This document shows positions 12,071 to 24,565 of a DNA stretch of 64,000 bases, piece after piece; the first letter of the stretch is position 1; each line of letters begins with the position of its first letter. The stretch comes from Juglans regia (lineage: Eukaryota > Streptophyta > Magnoliopsida > Fagales > Juglandaceae), in the NCBI RefSeq assembly GCF_001411555.2, contig NC_049910.1, positions 29,793,150 to 29,857,149 on the forward strand. The letters are read 5' to 3'. The notes under the pieces are model-generated. The model had not been told where the DNA came from and searched no databases. It worked only from the letters and a program-made list of their open reading frames with translations. The position numbers and the translations under genes were made by a program.

Positions 12071-12430
12071 GAGAAATACTAGGAAATCCGTTTTGGCCTC
12101 CCCTTTTCTTTTTTTTTTTAATATTTTTTAATTTAATAATTAAGAAAATATTATTTAATAATATTATAAATTTTTTTAAAAAATATATTTAAAATTATTA
12201 AAAAAATAATATGAAAAAAAATAAAAACAATAAAAATTTATTTTCTAAACACTATTAAATAGTATTTTTTTCATATTATTTTTTAATATTTTTAAATATT
12301 TTTAAAAAAATTTATAATATTATTAAATAATATTTTCTTAATCGTTAAGTAAAAAAAAACTATAAAAAAAATTAAAAAAGCAATCGAAAAAAAAGAAGGG
12401 ACGCCCAAAACGATCGCTCTAACATTTTTC
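12071..12430. mobile_element. Foldback MITE, Mutator-like family (long inverted repeat)
   Basis: The two halves are imperfect inverted repeats of each other over more than 120 bp, running from TTTTGGCCTCCC on the left to GGGACGCCCAAAA on the right. The outer ends are GAGAAATACTA and, on the other strand, GAAAAATGTTAGAG. The family core AATAATTAAGAAAATATT appears in both arms. There is no coding capacity. The flanking duplication is eroded. Confidence 0.75.
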
Positions 12431-12484
12431 TAAATTAAAATACATCACTATGCCACTGTGGCAATTTTATGTGGTCCCGAGTTA

Positions 12485-12825
12485 TTCTGAAAACAAAATG
12501 ATGTTTGGGAACAGAGATAGTTTTATCATCTTATTCTATAAGTTTTTAATTTTTTTAAAGTGCAAATAATTTTTTATTTGTTCATCTAATCCTTACATAA
12601 TTATTATAAATTTCTTAAACTTTTATACAAAATATAAAACATAATTCTATTTTTTCAAATTTAAAACAAAAATTATATTTTATCGATATTTTAATTTTAT
12701 AATATTTTTAACTTTTTCTCTCTTATTTTTTAAAATATAATAAAATATATTAACTCAAATCATTTTACTACTATTTACATATTTTTCATTTCATCTCATT
12801 CTCCAACTATCATTAAATGTGAGAG
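12485..12825 (-). mobile_element. Diverged copy of the TGAGTTGAG MITE family
   Basis: Order of blocks (ATCATCTTATTCT, ACAAAATATAAAACA, TTTTTCAAATTTAAAA, CATTTCATCTCATTCTC) matches the ~200-bp family seen cleanly at 13051-13246, with extra internal sequence. Confidence 0.45.
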
Positions 12826-12877
12826 TTTTCGATAGGAGATAGATAGACATGTTAAGTAGATTTAATAGTATAATAAT

Positions 12878-13040
12878 GTTAGATACAATCTTATAGCGTA
12901 TAACTTTTGCATATATATTTTTTTAAAAATAGGGTTCAATATTAAAAAAATAATTTTTTTATTTGGATCTAAGATTTGTTAGAATTTTTCAAATTAATAT
13001 GTGGGGCTTGCACACCTTAAAACTGTAAATATCATCTCTT
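12878..13040. mobile_element. Small MITE-like unit (family with ATATCATCTC/AATGTTAGATA ends)
   Basis: It begins near AATGTTAGATACAATC and ends near ACTGTAAATATCATC. It is AT-rich, noncoding and similar in size to the units at 13685-13850 and 17522-17705. Family assignment is tentative. Confidence 0.35.
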
Positions 13041-13050
13041 TTTATGCTCA

Positions 13051-13246
13051 GTTTGGATTGAGAATAGCTCTCAACCTATCTTATCTCATTTCATTTCATC
13101 ATTACAATTTTCACAAATTTTTATACAAAATATAATAAACAATTCAACTTTTTCAAATCTTAAAATAATAATAATATTAAAAAATAATATTTTAATTATT
13201 TTTTATCTTAATTCATCTCATCTCAACTCACTATTCAAACCTAACT
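13051..13246 (-). mobile_element. MITE, TGAGTTGAG family, copy 2
   Basis: About 196 bp bounded by GTTTGGATTGAGA and CTATTCAAACCTAA as inverted ends. The interior has ATACAAAATATAATAAACAA, TTCAACTTTTTCAAATC and a CATCTCAACTCA block. It is the reverse orientation of the copy at 13434-13630. Confidence 0.8.
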
Positions 13247-13433
13247 TAACAGTATTTATCACTATCCCACACCTAATAGTATTTGCCACCACCTAATAGT
13301 ATTTATCACCATCCCACAAATAAGTCCAACATAATTTATTATTATCTATAGAAAATAGTAATAAATGTTATGCGGCTTTTATTATTATTATTATTTGATG
13401 CGCCTATCTCTCCGACTTGAAGACTTTAAGATT

Positions 13434-13630
13434 ATGTTTGCATGTTGAAGTGAGTTGAGTTGAGTTGAGTTGAGATGATAAAATATTGTTAGAATATTAT
13501 TTTTTAATATTATTATTATTTTAGGATTTGAAAAAGTTGAATTGTTTATTATATTTTGTGTTGAAATTTGAAAAAATTGTAATGATGAGTTGAAATGAGT
13601 TGAGAGTAGTTAACTAACCAAACGAAGCCT
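13434..13630 (+). mobile_element. MITE, TGAGTTGAG family, copy 3
   Basis: Starts ATGTTTGCATGTTGAAG and ends CTAACCAAACGAAG, with the family interior (GATAAAATATTGTTAGAAT, GGATTTGAAAAAGTTGAA). It is nearly identical to the copy at 32465-32668, suggesting recent mobility. Confidence 0.85.
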
Positions 13631-13684
13631 AAATTTGATGGGAAAAAAACCTTAATTTGAGCAATACATGGGATAGATAAATTA

Positions 13685-13850
13685 TATTAACAGTCGTGAA
13701 ATGTATAAGTGTCGTATAATTATTTTAAAAAAAGTGAGTAAATACAGGATTCACATAAAAAAATTAAATTTTTAATAGTGAATCTCATTTTTTTTCAAAA
13801 CAATTATACAGTACTTGTACACTCCACGACTATGTGTAGCATTACTCATC
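13685..13850. mobile_element. MITE with AGTCGTG terminal inverted repeats
   Basis: The left end AGTCGTGAAATGTATAAGT is matched by the inverted right end ACTTGTACACTCCACGACT. The interior contains TTTAATAGTGAATCTC and is noncoding. Confidence 0.7.
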
Positions 13851-14184
13851 TTTTTTCATTTTAAATGACTATTAAGTAAAAAATACTTAAAATGTACAAC
13901 CTTAATTAGTGTGACCAGAAATGTTAAGATTTAATATGAAGAACATTTTGAATATAGGGAAGATATATAAAATTATTATTATTAATGTTATATATAAAAA
14001 AAAACAATGAAATAATTATGATAACATTTTAAGATTATTAATTTCGCGTTAATGAACTTTTAACATTATTATAAATTACAAATAGATTGATAATACTACA
14101 TCGTTACAATGGGATGCAAATGAAATGAGATGATAATATATAACAATTTGTTATCAATATGATTAAAAAAAACCGTCTTTTAAT

Positions 14185-14335
14185 AAAAATGAATAATTTT
14201 ATTTGAAATCATTTTACACCATATCGTATTGATGTGTCATAATTTAATTTAAAAGATAAAATTTAAAATTTAAATCTTATAATTTAAATTATACTATATA
14301 GATAATATGTGGTGTAAAGACCTTTTATTATTAAT
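14185..14335. mobile_element. MITE with TTACACCATAT terminal inverted repeats
   Basis: TTTACACCATATCG on the left pairs with ATATGTGGTGTAAAG on the right. The interior AAAGATAAAATTTAAAATTT recurs at 18845-19000. Confidence 0.7.
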
Positions 14336-15175
14336 AATAAAAGCTTAAGAATTGCTATGATATGAAGTAGCACCACATTATTATAAGATAAATATGATAT
14401 ATAACATCAAACTAACATAATTTATAAAATATGTTTTTAGATTTTTTTTTTTTTTTATTTAGCCAAGGATTTTTCATTTTCTTTCTCTCTTATTTAATTT
14501 TGGCATGGCAACTGGTTTTAGGGGTAACTATAAAAATTTCAGCCACGCAGAAAGTGATGGAAATTTACTATACGTGTGAAGCAGTAAACAACATCTATTG
14601 CTTTCCTGATGAGGACAACACAGACGTTGTCGGTGATTATACGGTATACCTTTGATTTGCCACCTTTTGACAACAGAAAGTGATATGTATTTGAGTAGTT
14701 GTTTTTCTATCATTTTCTTTGACAACAACCCATTTAAATTCAATCAAGTTACAGCACTCATGATGGATCATTCATTTCATTATTTAAAATATATCATCAA
14801 AATTTATTTTTTTTATTTTATATATTAATTTTTACAATATATCATATATCAGTTTATCTATTTTTTCTTCATATCATTTAAATATTATATTTTTAAATCT
14901 TTTTTAGTCATTTCAAATATTTTCACTAAATATTAATAATATCCTCATGTCTTTTGATATTTATAATATATCTCCATATACAATGTAATATAATTATGTT
15001 TTATTTTAAATTAATCCAAATTTATAAGCTAAATCAAAATATAAATTAATTTAAAAAATAAAAATAAGTGATTATATAATTCTCAAAGTATATTATGACA
15101 ATATTCATTCTCGATAATTGTAAAAAAATATTATTAAGATATTTTTTGAAATATTCTGTGAATATTTATTTTTGG
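14336..15175. other. AT-rich spacer
   Basis: No supported gene. A slightly GC-richer island at 14510-14660 gives a 74-codon frame without recognisable features. Confidence 0.5.
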
Positions 15176-15188
15176 TATATATATATAC

Positions 15189-15219
<31 letters not shown>
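15176..15219. repeat. TA microsatellite
   Basis: Interrupted (TA)n run. Confidence 0.95.
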
Positions 15220-16752
15220 GCTGCAAGTATGTATAACAAAGGTTGGCAGTAGTAATTGCAAAATGTACATAGTTCCTTCCCAAAGCATTAAATTTCAACA
15301 TCAAAATGATTGAAGTAATAATAAACTCTGTAGAAAATTTGTAAAAATATTGCACAGCCCCATGACCCTAAACTCTTTGAGTATATTCTGCACACCAAAT
15401 GTAAGTTTAAAAGTTAAAACCATGAAATTTTATACATTAAAAGATGCTCCACATAAGAGTACATTTTCAAAGATAATTGGCTTGTTGAATATACAAGCAC
15501 AAATTCACAAAATGTTGCTTAGGATTTCCAGATTGGCTTATATGCCCTCTGTCTACTAAGGTACAACTCTGTATTGAACTTATAAAAAAAGGTAGCACTC
15601 GTATTGATATTTCTTTGCAATCAACAAATCTTTGCCTCCATCCTTCAAGCCCAATTAAGTGAAAAGATGAAAATTGTTAAGACAGATGTAAACTGCATGA
15701 AATCGTTCATTCAGTATGCCTCAATTTCTAGGTTACAGAAATTGCTTTTGCCTCAAAATGATTGAAGTAATAATGTACAGAGGCCCCATGACCCTAAAAT
15801 AAATATCCTATGAATCAGATGGAGTTGGGAGAATCTGTAGAAAATTTGTACCAAAGCTAGCCACTTCTTGAGGGCCACACAAACATGATCACAAAAATTC
15901 TAGAGAGAGTGAATGCTTTGTTTGATTGCATACCTCTCATCGTGTGGGTGCAGTGGATATAACTGAATGGAGGTGGACTTGGGGAACAAAAGTAATTAAA
16001 GTGATCATCTTTTTATTCATAAAAAAATCATTGCAAATCTTTATATTTTTCTTAAAGGTTGTTTGACACCCTATATAAAATCTGAACTTGGAATAAATTT
16101 ACTACCAAAATATATATATATATATATATATAGCAGAAAAAATCAGAAAGTAATTCCACAACATTCATACATGACACTTAATATAACAGATATATATTAT
16201 AAAACAACATTTTCAAAACCACATCAACTGACATATTTATTTTTGATTTAATATTTTGTATCTTTTTAGATCATTTGATTTTGTCTATTCCAATCGTGCA
16301 AATCAATAGATGTTTAGTACATTAAGGAAATGAGATCTTTTTTTATACATAACTTTTATGGATTTTCTTGCAGGAGAGTCAAAGCTAGTTGTTCTTTTTC
16401 ATTTCTTAAGGTGGTAATGGGCAGAACATAAATCAAATGTTGAGGAAATAATTAATGATATTAATAGCAAGGGAAAGAAATAATTTTTTTGCATCTGAAA
16501 AAAGTTTTTCATGGTACTCGTTTCACATTTCAACCTTTTTTGAAAAGTCTTGAAGCAAAGCATAAAAAAGGAGAGATTGTTTGCATAAATGGTAAGGTGA
16601 GTTTCTTGGAGATTCTCTATTATATTGTTGAGTTGCAAGAAAGCACAAATCGTTGAGAGAACAGACTGATCATTAAAAAAATCATCCATATACAGAACCT
16701 CAATGAAACCATCAAATAATTAGGAGAACAAACTTGTATACAGAAACTCTTC
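15220..16752. other. Spacer with a dispersed internal duplication
   Basis: A segment containing AATGATTGAAGTAATAAT and CCCCATGACCCTAAA occurs at about 15300-15375 and again at 15756-15800. A shared CTGTAGAAAATTTGTA also recurs near 15835. A TA run lies at 16110-16132. No coding frame is convincing. Confidence 0.6.
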
Positions 16753-16856
16753 ATATGCTGTAAAATCCCACAATCATGTACCCATGCAAACTCATAGACC
16801 CATATTCTGAGAAGAAAAAACTTGGACTTTCCTGCATTTTAAAGAGAGTGAGAGAC

Positions 16857-16895
<39 letters not shown>

Positions 16896-17040
16896 CCAAG
16901 AAAGCAAACATATTTCACCCTTATATGCTGTGAATCGGTATACGCATGTACCCACGCAAACTCCTACACCCATATTTTGAGAAGAAAAAATTTAAACTTT
17001 CATGCATTTTGGAGAGAGTGAGAGATATAGAGAGAGATTC
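16753..17040. repeat. 170-bp tandem duplication with GA microsatellite
   Basis: The block ATATGCTGT...CATGTACCCA...GCAAACTC...GAGAAGAAAAAA occurs at 16753-16900 and 16923-17040. A (GA)n run at 16859-16893 is expanded in the first copy and short in the second. Confidence 0.85.
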
Positions 17041-17200
17041 CACTGTTTACCTCAATAATGAGAGTAGAGCTTGAAGTTGGATGATCGGAGATGGAAGCAG
17101 CGAGCGTAGTCGAGGAAGAAGGCTGTGCTTCTATCTTTGGCACCAAGCAATGGAGAAAGCGTGGGAACGAGAGAGAGGGGGTCTGAAATGAGAATAAAAG
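17040..17200 (-). other. Possible noncoding exon or leader
   Basis: On the minus strand this GC-richer, CT-rich block resembles a plant 5' leader and ends ATTATTGAG followed by GTAAACAG, a plausible splice donor. No downstream coding exon was recognised, so it may be the leader of a lost or noncoding transcript. Confidence 0.25.
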
Positions 17201-17521
17201 AAATATGAAAGAATGAGGAAAATCGAGGATGGAAGAAAGAGAAATTAATTAAAAAAGTTTACAATGATGAACATGATTCTGTAAATGTAGCGGGAGCACT
17301 GTATCAAAATGTAAAATATTTGTAAAATATAAAATCTGATGGAGTCCTATTTTAAAACCATTTCTTTATATCTTGAAGAAAAGTCTATTTTACAATAGCC
17401 ACTATGAGTGCTCTTATACCCACATTTTACAAAAATATAAAGCAACAACTTGTCGAAAACTTGTATACAACATGAGTTCTTCTATATACATGGAAATTGG
17501 ACTAAAATATACGTTATTAAA

Positions 17522-17705
17522 AAATACTTTTGAGAAATGATATTTTTAATTATAGAGTTCGCAGGTGTCACGTACTTTTTAAAAAAAAAAAACAAATAAG
17601 TAAATATATGACTCACAATAAAAAATTAATTATTTAATAGTGGACCCGATCACTCTTTTTTAAAATGAGTGCACTGTATTTGCACAACCCTGACGATATC
17701 TAACA
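17522..17705. mobile_element. MITE-like unit related to 13685-13850
   Basis: It has the same block order: a CACGTAC stretch, an A-run, GTAAATATATGACTCAC, TTTAATAGTGGACC and CTGTATTTGCACAACCCTG. The outer ends are roughly inverted. Confidence 0.55.
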
Positions 17706-18440
17706 TTCAATAAAATAAATAAAATCTTATCTCATCTATAAAAGGTTATTTAATAGCCAACAATAGTATTTTTGTAAGTTTAATATAAAAAAAAATAGAA
17801 ATATAGTTTATTTGCGGCCTTGCTATATATCGAGATATTGTATGAAAGCTTAAGAAATTTAGAAGATGGAGAATTACATGCATGGGAATATTAGCAATCG
17901 ACACTAGTCAATTAGTGCATAAAATATGATACTTTTGATAGTTTAAATATGATCGATAATTTTGATAGTTGACAGTAGTGCATCCAGCTCTTAAGTAAAA
18001 TATGTATATATACTCTATTATTTTTGTGAAAATTCACGAAATCGATTCCCCCAAGAACATTCTTTCACATTCTTAGTTATATTGATCTTGTTTTTTCATC
18101 TTTTCCTTCAAGTACTCATGTACTATGTAATATACAATACACATGCATGGGACCAGAATCATTATATTCCTTAAAGAAAACAAGAATATATTGACAAGCG
18201 ATCATGTCTCAGTCCTTTAAGAATCACTTTTTGAGGTTAAAAAAATAAAGGATTTGTTCTCTCAAATCTTGCATATATACCATAAAAATTTTGAATCCCC
18301 TCTGATCTCCGGCCCTTAAGAATATTTAATATTGTAGTAGTGAATAAGTGTATTCTTTGCTTAATTGGGAAGTCGGGTGAGATGTGTACGTTGGATAGTA
18401 TGCCCTTATATTTAAACACACGCACACACACATATATATA
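17706..18440. other. AT-rich spacer
   Basis: No gene or repeat recognised apart from a short CACACA/TATA run at 18417-18440. Confidence 0.5.
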
Positions 18441-18677
18441 CAGAAATGCTAAATGTCCCGAAAATATTTTCCGAAGATGTGTCCCGAAACCTTTTTTTTG
18501 TTTTACTTAGTGATTAAGAAAGTGTTTTTTAACGGTGTTGTGAATTTTTTATTTTTTTTTATAAATGTTTATGATGATTAAAAAAATACATGAAATAAAA
18601 GAAATAAAAAATAAAAAAACCCTTTTTGCTTGTTCGGTAGACTTTGGGCTACATTTCTTAGGAGATGTAGCACTACT
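18441..18677. mobile_element. Foldback MITE, Mutator-like family, with target duplication
   Basis: The element runs from CAGAAATGCTAAATGTCCC to GGAGATGTAGCACTACT, whose reverse complement is AGTAGTGCTACATCTCC. CATATATATA lies on both sides (18431-18440 and 18678-18687), fitting a 9-10-bp duplication. The core TTTTACTTAGTGATTAAGAA is present. Confidence 0.75.
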
Positions 18678-18844
18678 CATATATATATTTAAGCATTGAG
18701 ATAGAATGACAAAAATAAAAAATCACATATTATTTAAGTAGAAGTGTGTGGCGTAAGGCTTCCATATAAAATTTTTCTCCATAATTAGGGAGAGCAAAGT
18801 TCATAATATATAGAGATATTCTTCAATGAGAAATTATATTCCGA

Positions 18845-19000
18845 AGCTGGTGTTTAGAACACACATAGTAAAATACTTACATGAAATAATTTGATTTGAA
18901 AGATAAACTTTAAAATTTGAATTTTACAAATCAAATCTTACCATTTAGATAATATGAATGACGTGTTCTACGTATCGGATTGAGAATAGAATAATTCTTA
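18845..19000. mobile_element. MITE-like unit related to 14185-14335
   Basis: It shares TTTGATTTGAAAGATAAAC, TTTAAAATTTGAATTTTA and TTAGATAATATG with the 14.2-kb copy. The ends are TGTTTAGAACACAC and GTGTTCTACGTA. Confidence 0.5.
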
Positions 19001-19384
19001 GTGTAAAATATAAAATATTTTGACCATTTCACGACAATTAATGAAATTGTGACAATTATATATCATGACCAAAAGTCAAGTTCCAATCCAACCACACCCA
19101 CAAAATAAATTGCTTGAGTCGGATATATATCCACTCCCCCACAATTTTCTGGATGCACTCACTTGCAGGGCCCTATGAATAAATCCTTTTCTCAGAAACT
19201 GACCAATGCTCTTGGATTTCTTGAGAGCCACCATAGAAGAAATTGTCAAGCATTGGAGGAACCCTTTTTAGGGTTTCAGATTCAGCAATCAAAGTTAATG
19301 AAATTGAAGCAATGCAGAGTCATCCCATTGATCCATTTATTAATTTGAAGTTTTTCCTTTTCAAGTTCTATAAGGCATCTGATC

Positions 19385-19576
19385 TCGTTTGTTTTTACAA
19401 CTACTCTCATCTTATCTATTCATTTTTTTAAATTCTCATACAAAATAAAATAAACAATTCAACTTTTTTAAATTTCAAAATGAAAATAATATTAAAAAAA
19501 TATATTCTAATAATATTTTATTTAGCTTTTAACTCTAATCTCAATTTATCTTATCTCATCTACGAAAATAAACGAA
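19385..19576 (-). mobile_element. MITE, TGAGTTGAG family, copy 4
   Basis: The ends are CTCGTTTGTTTTTAC and CGAAAATAAACGA. The interior has TCTCATACAAAATAAAATAA and ACAATTCAACTTTTTTAAAT. Confidence 0.7.
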
Positions 19577-20242
19577 TCTTGAGCTATTTTATTAAAAAAA
19601 ATGTTTATGATTAAAAATATATTTTAGGGTTTTCTTTGGAAATTCATGACGTGATGTAATCTTGAGCTATTTTATTAAAAATAAATAATAAAAAAATGTT
19701 TATGATGAAAAAGAAATCTAACCCCTAGATTCATTAGAGAAATCTTTGGCCGGTGAACGGGGGCCCTAAACCCTAAACCAATTGCATTAAAAATTAATGC
19801 CTGAAAAGATCTCATTTAATTAGTCGATGTGTATGACAGAGGGTAGATGGGAAAGGGACATCCATTCTAAATGGAGCTCAGCCAATATGAAAGGGGGGGA
19901 AAATAATGATACACAATTAGTGGTCGGTCCTTTGCTTTGTAAGGAATTTAAGATAGCGTTGAAAAAATTGGCCATCCTGAAATTATTCCACATATACAAT
20001 CATATTTAAAGAAATAATGGAATTTAAAAGAGGAATAGTATTTGAATTGAATTACAACCTATTTTGTGACGTACATTTTAGGAGTACTACAGTTATTAGA
20101 GAAAAACAATTATTGCACGGGTATATGGGGTTTGGATCTTTTTTTCAATACAAGTCCCGATATCCATATGTGGGGGTATATGGGGTTGAAGAAGTTTCAA
20201 AGAGATCCATGTGGTTATATCCCATATATCATATGATTTTTT
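19577..20242. other. Spacer with a short telomere-like motif
   Basis: CCCTAAACCCTAAACC at about 19764-19779 is two units of the plant telomere motif. No coding frame is supported, although two 60-83-codon frames exist. Confidence 0.5.
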
Positions 20243-22176
20243 TCATCCAAATGCATTCTTTGAGCTAGTAACTAAAGCCTTACGAGGTATGTGTACAACC
20301 AAATGAACCATTACATCAAAGAATGAAGATGGATACAAACTTTCCAATTTGCACAATATCACGACAATGTCAGCTTCCATCTTTACTAATGTATCAACTT
20401 TTAACATTCTACTGCAAATGTCCAAGAAACATCTCCCTAATTCTAACAGAGATGCACGAACATCTCGAGTAAGTTTTTCATGCACACCAACTGCCAACAA
20501 ACGCTGCAAAAATACATGACAGTCATGACTTTTAAAACTAGTTATCTTTCAATCATGGGTTTGCACACATCTTGACATGTTCGAAACATAGCCACAAGGT
20601 AATTTGATTGTCATCAACCACTCACATAATTTTTTTTCTCTCATCATTTGACAATATATACCTACCAAGGGACATATAAGCTGACGACCCATTATCTTGC
20701 AAATACAACTCCATTCTTATCCCCAACACCTTTAAATCTTTACGAGAGTTAGATGTATCTTTTGTCTTCCCTTATATTGACATCAGAGTGCCCATTATAT
20801 TCTTGCATATATTTTTCTCCACATGCATAATATCTAAATTATGGTGCAAAGGTAGACTAGTATGGCAACTCAAAGAATATGCTTTTTTTTTTTTTTTGTC
20901 TAATTTAACTCCACTGCTTGTCGTTTCCTCTTTTGAGCTCTAGCATCATTTCCAAATCTTGTTGAAACACCATTAATTGAGTGATAATATCTTGCCCATA
21001 AAACTCAATCGGTGATGACCTGCTCTCAACCCTACCATAAAAAATCACTCTATTTGAACACCTTATATGATCATGTGGTAAATATCGACGACGTCCCATG
21101 AAATATAATTTTCTACTATTTGTCAACTGTTGAGACTGAATATCTTTATTACAGATATAATTTTACCTTTTGTGCTCCACCCATACAAGTTTTCGTATGT
21201 TGAAAAATCATTTATTATCCACAACACTGCAACATGCATCTTGAACTCCCGCGATGAGGCCAATGTACTGACACCATGATCCCACAACTCTTTCAACTCT
21301 TCAATAAGTGGCTAAAGATATACGTCTATTTCATTCCCACGTGACCTTGGCCTTGGTATAAGTAGAGTCATCATAAGGCACGGATCCTTCATGCACTTTC
21401 AAGGTGACAAATTATAGGGCATTAATATGACTCTTAAATACTATGAGAAGTGCTTATATTGCCAAATGGATTAAAATCATCTATTGCTAACCCAAGTTGT
21501 ATATTGCAAGGTTCTTCAGCAAATCATGGGTACCTGACATTAAATGTTTTCTATTGTAAAGAATCTACAAGATGCGAAATGAAGTTTTCATTTCGGACTT
21601 TTTCTATGTAGTGCCAATACAAATATTTCGCAGTCAACCAGGACGTAAACAATCTTTGATGTCTAGGAATCAACGAAAAATGTTTTAACATTTTTTAGGG
21701 TACATTACGCTTATCGGATGTCCATTTTGACTCATGAAAAATGGACATTCATCAAATTCTGTATATTGCTGCCAGAATAGAACACTGTCATTCTTACATA
21801 CGTGAATGATATTATAATCGAATCATAACCCTCGCTTCAATTGCTTCACTTCATAAAAAATACGGGGTAATACGTCATTTGGTGGGAGAGCCTCTTTAAA
21901 TAATTCAAGCAACATGTCAATGGCCTTTGCGGAAATACTACATATAGGCTTAACATGAACCAACCTCACTGTGAAAGACAACTTGCTATGATGAGTGCAC
22001 CCCTTGTACAATTTTCGATATGCATCCTCCCACAATCTTCCAAAATTTTCATTTCCCTCAAATAATTGAGTAGATGTTCCTTCCCCATCCGTCGGCCCAA
22101 ACATTCCTGCACCAAGATCGCCTAACATTTCCGTCATATCCTTTCTATTATCATCACGATCATTAGCTACATCCAC
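20243..22176 (-). pseudogene. CACTA (En/Spm) Tnp2-type transposase, decayed
   Basis: Reading the minus strand from 22176 down, three blocks of Tnp2 homology appear in the right order. The block at 22176-21823 includes LWEDAYRKLY, KLSFTVRL and LPRIFYEVK. An NPFGN motif near 21440 and a KLYFMGRRRYLP block at 21126-20905 follow. Last is a DUF4218-like block at 20509-20243 (LLAVGVHEKLT, VVILCKLE, PSSFFDVMVHLVVHIPR). Frameshifts and stops separate the blocks, and the C-terminal end after about 20243 is missing. The active enzyme would cut CACTA-ended elements; this copy cannot make one. Family identity rests on recalled domain landmarks. Confidence 0.85.
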
Positions 22177-22912
22177 ATTTATATCATTTATATCGATATC
22201 ATTATATTCCTTCGTTTGATTGGATTAAGTGCCAAATCTGACATATAAATGCTCCTCTACTACCACCAAGTTATAAGAACTACAGTTTTTGCAGTTCTTG
22301 CACTGAGATCTTATAAAAGCTCGAGTGTTAACACTCCCGCGAGCCAATTCTATAAAAAAACCTCACCCTTTGTATATATTCTTATAGTCTCTACCATGTC
22401 TATATCCCAGCAGCATTCAACTCTTATCCATTATATTTCCGTTACTCGACAATCATCACAAAAAAACCTAATTCATAAATAAACACTATCAATGGTCTTT
22501 TCATATTCACTACTTGTATTTTTATAAGGTAGTTGGTCCTATCTTATTCGAAAGGCTATAATCTACATCACATATATACTCAGTCAAAAACTCCAAGTAT
22601 GCTAGTTGCGAAAAGTCATCATCACTATCCACGGGCCAAGCAACTTATAGATCACACACCCGAAGAATGAAAGGAAATACTGAACCAAAATTTTCAAAAC
22701 TAACACGTTAGTTTAGACTAAATATATCTACCATATAGATAATAAAATCTCAAACTGTCCACTTTGGATAATTTAACAGTTGTACCCAAACATTCTTTGC
22801 AAACAATAGGGCACAACTCTAGAACGGGTCTAAGGTTCAATTGGATATGAAAATAGTACTGACATTCGACTTCTAACTAGTAAATCAAGTCTATTAATCA
22901 CACTAGGCTATT
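22177..22912. other. Spacer within the CACTA composite
   Basis: It lies upstream of the transposase on the minus strand, so it may hold decayed N-terminal or intron sequence. No motif could be assigned. Confidence 0.4.
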
Positions 22913-23250
22913 TTATACAAATTATTTGGGTTCAAAATTAATATTTATTGAGTATTTATGATTTATATTTTAATTAGGGCAAATCAATCATATTATTTTA
23001 ATTTGAGTATTTTATGGAAATAATTCAAACTATTTGGGTTCAAAATTAATATCCACTTGGGTTTATGGTTTATATTTTAATTAGGGCAAATTAATCATAT
23101 TATTTTAATTTGGGTATTTTATGGAAATAATTCAAACTATTTGGGTTCAAAATTAATATCCACTTGGGTTCATCCTTTATATTTTAATTAGGGCAAATTA
23201 ATCATATTATTTTAATTTGAATATTTTATGGAAATAATTCAAACTATTTT
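22913..23250. repeat. Three-copy tandem array, 107-108-bp unit
   Basis: TTTGGGTTCAAAATTAATAT starts recur at about 22925, 23033 and 23140. Each is followed by TTTAATTAGGGCAAAT and ATTTTATGGAAATAATTC. Copies 2 and 3 are almost identical and a partial fourth follows. Confidence 0.9.
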
Positions 23251-23621
23251 ATGCAAATAAAAATACCAACATATTTTCACAAATACACTAACATACCAAC
23301 ATATTTTCACAAAAATGCTAACATACCAACATTCTCCATTTCTTCACAAATCACACAATATACCCAAATACATCAGCTACCTAAATACATTATTATATTT
23401 ATTTTACAAATCACCATAATATTCTTCCCCAAATATTTAACAAATCTTACATCAAATTTGTGCAATCCAATAAATCTCCCCAAATCACCAATACCTACAT
23501 ATGAGAGAAATCATAAATCAAATTTCAAAATTTCTACATTAATTTGAAATACATAAATAAATTCGAAAAAAATACAAACATCAACTTCTCCTTCACTATG
23601 AACCCACAAATAAACTTCTAA

Positions 23622-23623
<2 letters not shown>

Positions 23624-23675
<52 letters not shown>
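23624..23675. repeat. CT microsatellite
   Basis: About 25 uninterrupted CT units. Confidence 0.98.
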
Positions 23676-23677
<2 letters not shown>

Positions 23678-24235
23678 CCTCCTGCAAGCTCTCCATTGTT
23701 AGATTGGAGATGAAGTCCATCGTGAGTAGAAGACTGGAAGTATAGGGCTTTGAATTCTGGAATGTTTCGTTTAAACAGTATTTTGCCCGTTTGAACACGA
23801 AATTTTCACAATGGCGCCTAACTTCAGTGCGCTTTAATTCATCATTTATCCATTCGAATGCTTTACAAATACGTTCGAACGCAAATACCATAATATTCCT
23901 CATCATATTTCCTTAAATGTAGGCAAATAAGGAAGGAAAGTTTTCCTGCAAACGTGATCTCGCCTCAATAAGAATGGAGATTTCGTTCGAATAGTTAAAT
24001 ATGGCATTCGAACATTTTGGTAATTCCGCTCGAATACTTTTAAAGACCATTCGATCCTAAATATTTAGTGTTCGAACAGTAATATACATGTTCGAACAAA
24101 AAGGTTTCAGGATGGCTCCTCGGCCTAGCTGCTTCGTGCTTATATTATATTATATTATAGTCAATATAATATACTAATATTATTATAGAGTCCTAATATT
24201 ATTATATATATATAATATAGTCAATATAATACACT

Positions 24236-24391
24236 AAGTGCATTTGGATTTTTTTTTCATTCATTTTTTTATATCCTTAAACATTTTTTTAAAAAAATCA
24301 CAATATCATTAAAAAATACTTCCTTAATCACTAAATAAAAAAAACAAAAAAAATTATCGGGATCCATTTGTCGGTACAAGTAGCATTATTC
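24236..24391. mobile_element. MITE fragment, Mutator-like foldback family
   Basis: It contains the core CTTCCTTAATCACTAAAT and the right end GTAGCATTATTC. The left end is unclear. Confidence 0.55.
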
Positions 24392-24565
24392 ATTATTATA
24401 TAGTATATAGTATATAGTAGTATAGTAGGATAGTATATACTAGTATACTATATAGTATAGTATATAGTATGTAGTACAATATATATTATATTATATAGTA
24501 TAGTAGTATAGTAGTATATAGTAGTATAGTATATAGTTAAGTATGTAATTATATAGTATACTTAT
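24392..24565. repeat. TATAGTAG low-complexity tract
   Basis: Irregular alternation of TATAGTA and TAGTATA units. Confidence 0.9.
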
